Part shown: piece after piece, positions 58,594 to 64,000 of the stretch | Layout: each line of letters opens with the position of its first letter | Position numbering within the stretch: the first letter of the stretch is position 1 | Assembly: GCF_002094305.1 (NCBI RefSeq) | Contig: NZ_LWTX01000001.1 | Coordinates: forward strand, 1,054,001-1,118,000 | Direction: 5' to 3' | DNA length: 64,000 nucleotides | From: Prescottella equi | GTDB taxonomy: Bacteria; Actinomycetota; Actinomycetes; Mycobacteriales; Mycobacteriaceae | Position numbers and translations under genes: made by a program | Notes under the pieces: model-generated | Told to the model about the DNA's origin: nothing | The model's database searches: none | What the model saw: only the letters and a program-made list of their open reading frames with translations

Positions 58594-59468
58594 CGGCGTG
58601 CCATATCGAAAGTCTCGCTTCGCCATTCGTCGATGACGCGGACAACATCGTCGAGGTGCGACTCGAGGAGGAAATGGCCGCCGTCCATCAGCTCGATGCG
58701 CGCATGGGGCACGTCCTTCCGGAAGGCCTCGGCACCGGCGGGCCCGAAGATCTCGTCGTTCCTCCCCCACACTGCGAGTACGGGAATCCGGGCGGTGCGC
58801 AACCAGTCGTGCACCGCAGGGTACAGCTGTCGATTGGTCGCGTAGTCGGCGAACAGGTCCAGCTGAGCACGGTCGGATCCCGGGCGACCGAGCAGAGCGA
58901 GGTCGTGTTCCCAGGCGTCGGGGTCGACGGTCGTCTGGTCGGCGACTCCGTGCTTGTACTGCCATTCCACCGCCTCTCGCTCGAGTGCGGGTCGCAACGC
59001 GGTTTCGTGCTCGACGGACCGATCGGCGCCGTAAGCCCAGATCGGTTCCCAGAACGCCGGCACGAAACCTTCCTCGTACGCATTACCGCTCTGCGAGATG
59101 ACGGCCTCGACCGACCGCGGCTCGGCCAACGCCAGGCGCCAGGCGATCGGTGCGCCGTAGTCCTGTACGTACACGGTGTATTTCGCGACACCGATCGTCG
59201 TCAGAAAGGCGCGCGTCACGTTCGCCAGGGACTCGAACGAGTAGTCGAAGTCATCGACGGAAGGAGCCGACGAGCGGCCGAACCCGATGTGGTCGGGAGC
59301 GATCACCCGATACGTGCCCGCAAGCGCCGGGATGAGGCGGCGAAACATGTGCGAGCTGGTCGGGTATCCGTGCAGCAGAAGGAGAACGGGCGCATCCGGG
59401 GATCCTGATTCACGGTAGAAGACCTCGTGGTCGCCGACGGCGACGGTGCGGTGGTGGACAACACTCAT
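58590..59468 (-). CDS. alpha/beta hydrolase, haloalkane-dehalogenase-like
   Basis: A 292-residue alpha/beta hydrolase. The oxyanion LLLLHGYPTSSHMFRRLIP near residue 36, nucleophile elbow VYVQDYGAPIAWRLALAEP with the Asp of QDYGAP near 106, and the C-terminal catalytic His in ELMDGGHFLLESHLDDV near 270 suit a dehalogenase/epoxide-hydrolase-like enzyme. The substrate is unknown. A divergent inverted repeat at 59471-59500 separates it from the CGNR regulator gene. Confidence 0.85.
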   Translation of the reverse strand: MSVVHHRTVAVGDHEVFYRESGSPDAPVLLLLHGYPTSSHMFRRLIPALAGTYRVIAPDHIGFGRSSAPSVDDFDYSFESLANVTRAFLTTIGVAKYTVYVQDYGAPIAWRLALAEPRSVEAVISQSGNAYEEGFVPAFWEPIWAYGADRSVEHETALRPALEREAVEWQYKHGVADQTTVDPDAWEHDLALLGRPGSDRAQLDLFADYATNRQLYPAVHDWLRTARIPVLAVWGRNDEIFGPAGAEAFRKDVPHARIELMDGGHFLLESHLDDVVRVIDEWRSETFDMARR

Positions 59469-59470
59469 GA

Positions 59471-59500
59471 CTAACCCCTTAATTAGGTTTAACTGGTTAG
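59471..59500. promoter_or_regulatory. divergent operator candidate
   Basis: CTAACC at 59471-59476 and GGTTAG at 59495-59500 form an 18-bp-spaced inverted repeat, around an AT-rich core (TTAATTAGG), between the hydrolase and CGNR genes. It may be bound by the CGNR protein. Confidence 0.5.
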
Positions 59501-59551
59501 CACGACGGTAGCATGAGGAGTAGACCGACGCGACCGGAGGAAGGGGTGCAA

Positions 59552-60049
59552 GTGGTTCAGGACGAGGATCTGCTGTTGGCATTGCTGAACAGCGCGCCGA
59601 TCGTCGACGGCAAGAAGGTCGACAACCTGCCAGGTTCAGCCGGTCGCGAGTTGACCCAGCAGTTCGGTGGAACGGGGTCGCAGACCGAGATCGCGCACCT
59701 CCAGCGGATGCGGAACGCCCTGCACGACGTAATTCGCGACCAGGCCGACGCCCATGCAGCCCTCGACTCACTGCTTCGCGACGCGTTTCTCACCCCCGAG
59801 GTCGGGCCCACCGGGATCAAGTGGGAGTTGCAGACTTCCCCGGACGAACGGCTCGCGGTTCGTGCCGCGATGGCCTGGTCCGAGGTCACGGAGCGAATGC
59901 CCGGCCGACTTCGCCCCTGCGCCAACACCGAGTGCAACCTCTTCCTCATCGACCACAGTCGTCCAGGAAGCGCCAAGTGGTGCTCCATGAGCACCTGCGG
60001 GAACAGGATGAAGGTGCGCACACACGCCCACCGCAGACGGGAGGTCTGA
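59552..60049 (+). CDS. CGNR zinc-finger domain regulator
   Basis: A 165-residue protein with the ABATE/CGNR layout: an N-terminal helical domain (LLLALLNSAPIVDGKKVDNL) and the C-terminal zinc site CANTECNLFLIDHSRPGSAK, then WCSMSTCGNRMKVRTHAHRR. Such proteins are putative transcription regulators in actinobacteria. GTG 59552 is preferred because GGAGGAAGG ends 7 bp upstream; longer frames begin at 59513 and 59546. Divergent from the hydrolase, which it may control. Confidence 0.85.
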   Translation: MVQDEDLLLALLNSAPIVDGKKVDNLPGSAGRELTQQFGGTGSQTEIAHLQRMRNALHDVIRDQADAHAALDSLLRDAFLTPEVGPTGIKWELQTSPDERLAVRAAMAWSEVTERMPGRLRPCANTECNLFLIDHSRPGSAKWCSMSTCGNRMKVRTHAHRRREV

Positions 60050-60136
60050 CGCGCCGAGTAGCGCACACGCGGCAGCGCGCCGAAGTCGACGGCCACAGCC
60101 GGCACATCCGTGGCTACCAACCCGCGGGCGCCCCGG

Positions 60137-60586
60137 TCAGACGCCGACGTCGTCGTGCAGACCCCGGTGGGCAAGTATCTGCGGCATGTGATCCTGGGCC
60201 CAACTTCGCAGGCCTCGGGTCACCTGGTGGAGCGATCGACCGAGGTCGGTCAGCTCGTAGGAAACGGTGACCGGCACCGTCGGTATGACGGTGCGCGTGA
60301 TCAGACCGTCACGCTCGAGTGCTCGCAACGTCTGCGTCAACATCTTCTGACTGACGCCGGCCAGTATCCGCGCAATCTCGGAGTAGCGCAGCGCCTTTGC
60401 GGCGTCTGCCGTATCGACTTCCGTGCTCCCGCGATCCGACGCCTCGCCACCGAGAGCACACAGGACCAGAACGACCCACTTGTCGGAGATCCGGTCGAGC
60501 AGTTGCCGACTCGGACACTGCGCCAGAAACGCGTTGTACTGCGCCTTCTCCACCGCTCGCTTCTGGGCCGCGCTCGTCGTTGCCAA
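60137..60586 (-). CDS. HxlR-family transcriptional regulator
   Basis: A 149-residue winged-helix regulator. CPSRQLLDRISDKWVVLVLC near residue 20 and RYSEIARILAGVSQKMLTQT (recognition helix) near 62 with LRALERDGLITRTVIPTVPV (wing) are diagnostic. TTG 60586 is chosen because AGAGGAAG lies 9 bp upstream. Divergent from the aldo/keto reductase, which it probably represses or activates. Ligand unknown. Confidence 0.85.
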   Translation of the reverse strand: MATTSAAQKRAVEKAQYNAFLAQCPSRQLLDRISDKWVVLVLCALGGEASDRGSTEVDTADAAKALRYSEIARILAGVSQKMLTQTLRALERDGLITRTVIPTVPVTVSYELTDLGRSLHQVTRGLRSWAQDHMPQILAHRGLHDDVGV

Positions 60587-60608
60587 TTCGATCCGCTTCC
60601 TCTCGAGT

Positions 60609-60621
60609 AAGTTACGCACTT
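60609..60621. promoter_or_regulatory. candidate HxlR operator
   Basis: AAGT-TACGC-ACTT is a short palindrome between the HxlR start and the divergent aldo/keto reductase start, in an AT-richer stretch. Position fits a regulator site. Confidence 0.4.
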
Positions 60622-60713
60622 CGAGGTGCCTACTTCCACACGGGAAGCGACTCTTCGATGATGGTCGTCGGTGGCGGCGAGCGCCACCTCGGATCAAGGA
60701 ACAGGCGAATACG

Positions 60714-61586
60714 ATGGAAGCACTCGACACTTCACTTCCCGGCGGCACTTGGACTCTCGGCGACTCTGTCGTCACCAGGTTCGGCTACGGCGCAATGCAG
60801 CTCGCGGGTCCCGGAGCCATGGGTTCACCCGCCGACCGCGACGGCGCTCTGGCCGTTCTCCGGGAGGCCGTGGCAGCCGGCATCACCCACATCGACACCA
60901 GCGACGCATACGGCCCCCGGATCACGAACGAGCTGATCGGCGAAGCCCTCCGCCCCTACCCCGACTCACTGTTCATCGCCACGAAGGTGGGCGCGACGCG
61001 CGACGCCCGAGGCGGGTGGCCCGTCGCCCGACGACCAGAAGAGGTTCGTAGGCAGGTGCAGCAGAACCTTCGGTCCCTGGGGGTCGAGGTTCTCGATCTC
61101 GTCAACCTGAGGATGGGCGACGCGACCGGCCCGCAACCCGGCTCCCTCGCAGAAGCGTTCGGCACGCTCTCGGAACTGCAGGAAGAGGGTCTGATCAGAC
61201 ATCTCGGGGTCAGCAACGTCACCCCCGCGCAGGTCGCCGAGGCGCAGGACATCGCCCCGATCGTGTGCGTTCAGAACATGTACAACCTCACGCACCGCTA
61301 CGACGACGTCTTGATCGACCAACTCGCCGAACAGGGCATCGCCTATGTGCCGTTCTTTCCGCTGGGCGGGTTCGCGCCGCTGCAGTCCGAAAGGCTCTCG
61401 GCGGTGTCGGAAGAGCTCGAGGCGGCGCCGATGGCGGTGGCTCTCGCGTGGCTCCTGCAGCGATCCCCGAACATCTTGCTGATCCCGGGCACATCGTCGA
61501 CGGCACACCTCCACGAAAACATCACCGGCGCGGCGCTTTCACTTCCCGAGGACGCCGTGACCGAGCTGGACAGGATCGGTCGCTGA
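60714..61586 (+). CDS. aldo/keto reductase
   Basis: A 290-residue NADPH-dependent TIM-barrel oxidoreductase. FGYGAMQLAGPGAMGSPADR near residue 25, THIDTSDAYGPRITNELIGE (catalytic D and Y) near 63, and the C-terminal IPGTSSTAHLHENITGAAL (cofactor site) near 255. Substrate unknown. Divergent from the HxlR regulator gene. Confidence 0.88.
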   Translation: MEALDTSLPGGTWTLGDSVVTRFGYGAMQLAGPGAMGSPADRDGALAVLREAVAAGITHIDTSDAYGPRITNELIGEALRPYPDSLFIATKVGATRDARGGWPVARRPEEVRRQVQQNLRSLGVEVLDLVNLRMGDATGPQPGSLAEAFGTLSELQEEGLIRHLGVSNVTPAQVAEAQDIAPIVCVQNMYNLTHRYDDVLIDQLAEQGIAYVPFFPLGGFAPLQSERLSAVSEELEAAPMAVALAWLLQRSPNILLIPGTSSTAHLHENITGAALSLPEDAVTELDRIGR

Positions 61587-61628
61587 CCCCCGGACGGCAG
61601 CGCTCCAGCGGCCTTTTGGACAGCTGAG

Positions 61629-61635
61629 TACATAA
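61629..61635. promoter_or_regulatory. TACATAA motif upstream of TetR gene (pair with 62307-62313)
   Basis: The 7-mer TACATAA is present just upstream of the TetR gene and again at 62307-62313, upstream of the MFS gene. Both sites lie in AT-rich patches 20-35 bp before the starts, suggesting a shared operator half-site for the TetR regulator. Confidence 0.4.
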
Positions 61636-61653
61636 TCGTGTAGCGTGGCGGGC

Positions 61654-62256
61654 ATGGGCAGGCCGAGAGGGTTCGACGAGGTCGCGGTTCTGGACGCTTC
61701 CGCCGAACAGTTCCGGGTGCACGGGTTCGCGGATACCTCTACCGAGCAGCTGTGCGACGCGGCCGGAGTCCGCCGGAGCAGTCTGTACAACACCTTCACC
61801 TCGAAGGACGAATTGTTCGTTCGCTCGCTGGAGAGAAGCGTCGCCGTCGCCAAGGAGCAGCAGGAATCGGTCCTGACGGACGTCGAACTGTCGGGAGCTG
61901 AACGCCTGACGGCCCTTTTCGCGCTCGTCCTGGACGAAGAGCGTCAAGCCAGGAAGAACGGGCACGCCGCAGGATGCATGGTCGTGAGCACTCACATGGC
62001 GCCCGACGTCGGCGCGCGCGAACCCCGAGTGAAGGACATCCTCGACCGCTTCCTGGCCGATCAGCTCGCGCTCGTGGCCGACGCGGTACGAGCCGGACGA
62101 CTCGACGGCACCCTGCGGACGGATCTCGCACCGAAGCAGGCCGCCCTGATGGTGGTGTCGGCGATCTCCGGGATACGTGTCCTGGCACAGGCGGGCACCA
62201 TGCCCGCCGAGCTGCGCAAGGTCGCCGATCTGCACATCGACTCCCTGAGGGCGTGA
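61654..62256 (+). CDS. TetR-family transcriptional regulator
   Basis: A 200-residue repressor. The HTH is TSTEQLCDAAGVRRSSLYNT near residue 30, and the C-terminal domain has ALMVVSAISGIRVLAQAG, typical of AcrR/TetR_C_16-like proteins. ATG 61654 is preferred over the GTG 61645. It lies 85 bp before the MFS gene in the same direction and probably controls it. Confidence 0.88.
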   Translation: MGRPRGFDEVAVLDASAEQFRVHGFADTSTEQLCDAAGVRRSSLYNTFTSKDELFVRSLERSVAVAKEQQESVLTDVELSGAERLTALFALVLDEERQARKNGHAAGCMVVSTHMAPDVGAREPRVKDILDRFLADQLALVADAVRAGRLDGTLRTDLAPKQAALMVVSAISGIRVLAQAGTMPAELRKVADLHIDSLRA

Positions 62257-62341
62257 ACGTCGGTGCACTGCACTCTCGAACTCTGCCCGCGTTTTGGACT
62301 CTCAAATACATAACAAGTTTTCGATCACCGAAGGAAGTCCA

Positions 62342-63535
62342 TTGAAGAAACACCTGTACCTACTCATGCTGACGATGATCATCGTGGTCTCGAGTGAGCT
62401 GCAAGTGCCCGCGATGATGTCCGAGATGGCCGAGGACCTCGACGTGGACACAGGAAGGATCGGGTTGCTCGTCTCGATATTCGCGCTCGGCATGGCACTC
62501 GGTGGACCGGTGATCGCCTATGCTCTGCGGCACCGCCCACCCAAGCAGGCACTGCTCACAGTTGTCGCCGCCTACGCAGTCCCCGAGATGCTCGTACCCG
62601 TCGTGCACGAGTACTGGTGGGTGGTGCTGATGCGCATCCTGACCGGCTGCCTCGCAGGAGCTGCCGTAGGGCTATCGATCGTCTACGCCACCAGACTTGC
62701 GCCGAGTACGGACAAGATCGGCGAAGCCGTGTCGATCGTATTGAGCGGCATCATGGTCGGCACGGTGGTAGGGCTTCCCGTTTCCCACTTCATCGCCGGA
62801 CGCTGGAACTGGCAGGCCACCTTCTACATTCTCGGCGCTGCCGCCCTGGCCGTATTCGCGCTCAGCCTCCTCACGCTTGCTCCGAGGAGCGCCGCCAGTG
62901 CCGCCGACAATGCTCAGGACTTGCGCAATCTTCGTCTCCCCAGCCTGTGGGCGCGCTACCTCGTGAGCTTCCTGACCATCGGAGCTGCATACGCGGCGTT
63001 CTCCTACTTCACTCCTCTTCTCGAGGACAGCGCCGGGTTCGGTGCGGACGCGACGACGCTGATACTCCTCGCGTACGGACTCTGTGCCCTCGTCGGCAAT
63101 CTGATCGTCGGGAAGCTGGCAGACAAGCACGCCGTCGGCGTTCTGCGATTCGGCCATGCCTTGCTGTTCGTCTCACTCGGCGTGCTCGCACTCGCGGGCC
63201 AGACCCAACCTCTGGTTCTCACCATGGTGCTTGTCGTCGGGCTCGCCGGGGTGTCCATGAACCCGCCCCTGGTGACCCGGGTCGTCGAAATCGGGGGCAC
63301 GGGAAATCTCGTCAGCACCTTCCACACGTCGGTGATCACTTTGGGCATCACCGCCGGAACTGCGTTGAGCGCCTTGACCATCAGCATGTTCGGAAACGAT
63401 CCCGCAGTTGCCATGTGGACCGGCAGCGCGTTCGCGCTTCTGGCCGCGGTCACGCTCGCCCTGCAGAGAGGCCGCACGCGGGCGGCGAACGACGAACTCG
63501 ATCGGCCGGCCGGGGTCGAGGTCGGCGTCAGCTGA
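62342..63535 (+). CDS. MFS transporter (DHA1-like)
   Basis: A 397-residue, about 12-helix membrane transporter. The N-terminal half has LTMIIVVSSELQVPAMMSEM and the DHA1 motif A-like loop with RHRPPKQALLTVV; motif C-like GIMVGTVVGLPVSHF lies near helix 5. It likely exports a drug or metabolite. The start at TTG 62342 is preceded by GGAAG; an upstream TTG at 62294 is possible. The TetR gene precedes it on the same strand. Confidence 0.88.
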   Translation: MKKHLYLLMLTMIIVVSSELQVPAMMSEMAEDLDVDTGRIGLLVSIFALGMALGGPVIAYALRHRPPKQALLTVVAAYAVPEMLVPVVHEYWWVVLMRILTGCLAGAAVGLSIVYATRLAPSTDKIGEAVSIVLSGIMVGTVVGLPVSHFIAGRWNWQATFYILGAAALAVFALSLLTLAPRSAASAADNAQDLRNLRLPSLWARYLVSFLTIGAAYAAFSYFTPLLEDSAGFGADATTLILLAYGLCALVGNLIVGKLADKHAVGVLRFGHALLFVSLGVLALAGQTQPLVLTMVLVVGLAGVSMNPPLVTRVVEIGGTGNLVSTFHTSVITLGITAGTALSALTISMFGNDPAVAMWTGSAFALLAAVTLALQRGRTRAANDELDRPAGVEVGVS

Positions 63536-63711
63536 GCTCCGCTTCCCGGTGCACTGCTCGCCCAGGTGCGTGACCGCGACCCACCTGGGCGGAGGGTGGA
63601 AGACGGTTTGCGTGGCAGATCGATATCGTCCCGTCGCAGCGGATCGACCTCTTCCTTCGCCGGAATCGACGAGTCAGGCGGAAGGGCGTTCATCCCCCTC
63701 GGTGAGGTTGC

Positions 63712-64000
63712 GCCCTCGCGCTGGGCTGCGATCACCGCGATCGCCGCATGCGTGGCCAGTGAACCCCCGACGCTCACCGAGGTGGAGTCGAACGCATGGG
63801 GAGAGGCACTCAACAGATTGAGCGCGCCCAGGTTCGACTCGGTGGTGTAGAGCTGGAAGGCGAGCATCGAGCCGATCCCCGCGTCCGCGGCACGGGGCGC
63901 GAATCGCGGCCACCGGTCCTCGTGCGCCATGTCGTCCACCCGAACCGTCTCGTGCTCCCAGATCGCCTGCAGGCACGGACCGTCGTCGACCAACTGTTGC
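63712..64000 (-). CDS. GAF-domain protein, partial at window edge
   Basis: A leftward gene enters from the right edge. The readable residues form a GAF domain (VDDGPCLQAIWEHETVRVDD, MAHEDRWPRFAPRAADAGIG, FQLYTTESNLGALNLLSASP), similar to GAF-ANTAR regulators. After the GAF core, near 63712, the expected ANTAR domain does not follow. The frame remains open to 63004, antisense to the MFS gene, so the protein is either GAF-only or 3'-damaged. Confidence 0.7.

Noticed and set aside
63004-63711. Continuation of the GAF frame to 63004
   Set aside because: It is antisense to the MFS transporter and shows no ANTAR or other domain.
1-64000. tRNA, rRNA, CRISPR, prophage or complete insertion sequence
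   Set aside because: I searched by eye for cloverleaf ends, regularly spaced repeats, integrases and intact transposases and found none. A tRNA or CRISPR program would be needed to exclude them formally.

Overview
The window looks like a chromosomal segment of a high-GC actinomycete, most likely a Rhodococcus-type member of the Nocardiaceae. The reasons are strong G/C bias at third codon positions, many GTG starts, frequent 4-bp stop/start overlaps, a mycobacterial-type SigF with its anti-sigma factor, an F420-type luciferase-fold enzyme, CGNR zinc-finger proteins and an actinobacterial gas-vesicle cluster. I saw no tRNA or rRNA gene, no CRISPR array and no complete insertion sequence.

Layout. 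0-20 kb: housekeeping-like and stress genes. These are a phosphoesterase, a divergent MurE-like ligase, a TetR/membrane operon, and a seven-gene leftward operon (YbdK ligase, Zn-alcohol dehydrogenase, SRPBCC, PLP decarboxylase, FAD/Rieske oxidoreductase, Rho-N-like protein). Then come a P450, an SDR, hemerythrin, Mn-catalase, an LLM oxidoreductase, ChaB, a MarR/cupin pair and a TetR/FAD-monooxygenase pair. 20-27 kb: small accessory genes, several visibly broken. 27-33 kb: stress and signalling genes (CsbD, second Zn-ADH, CinA, ANTAR, GAF-ANTAR, STAS, SigF, RsbW-like). 33.9-43.3 kb: an envelope-glycan cluster (GT9, GT2-GmhB fusion, carbamoyltransferase, UXS-like epimerase, GT4 and further glycosyltransferases). 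43.3-48.6 kb: a gas-vesicle operon (gvpA, F, G, O, J, L, S, K plus two accessory proteins). 49-58 kb: an accessory stretch rich in pseudogenes. 58-64 kb: three regulator/enzyme modules (NmrA-like and alpha/beta hydrolase with CGNR; HxlR with aldo-keto reductase; TetR with MFS) and a partial GAF protein at the edge.

Two themes tie the window together. First, SigF-type promoters (GTTT, 15-16 bp, GGGTA-like) can be read in front of the CsbD, Zn-ADH, LLM/ChaB, hemerythrin, P450, Rho-N-operon and gas-vesicle transcription units, and more weakly the Mn-catalase. The sigF gene lies in the same window, so much of this segment may be one general-stress regulon. Second, frameshifts, in-frame stops and truncations are concentrated in 22-27 kb and 49-58 kb, while the rest is intact. 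That pattern fits gene decay in two accessory islands better than evenly spread sequencing error.

The strongest candidate for an unusual system is the 32.7-48.6 kb block: gas-vesicle genes, a heptose/carbamoyl-type glycan cluster and the rsbW-sigF pair on one strand, mostly with overlapping or nearly touching genes. All functional calls rest on reading motifs and families by eye; no database search was run.
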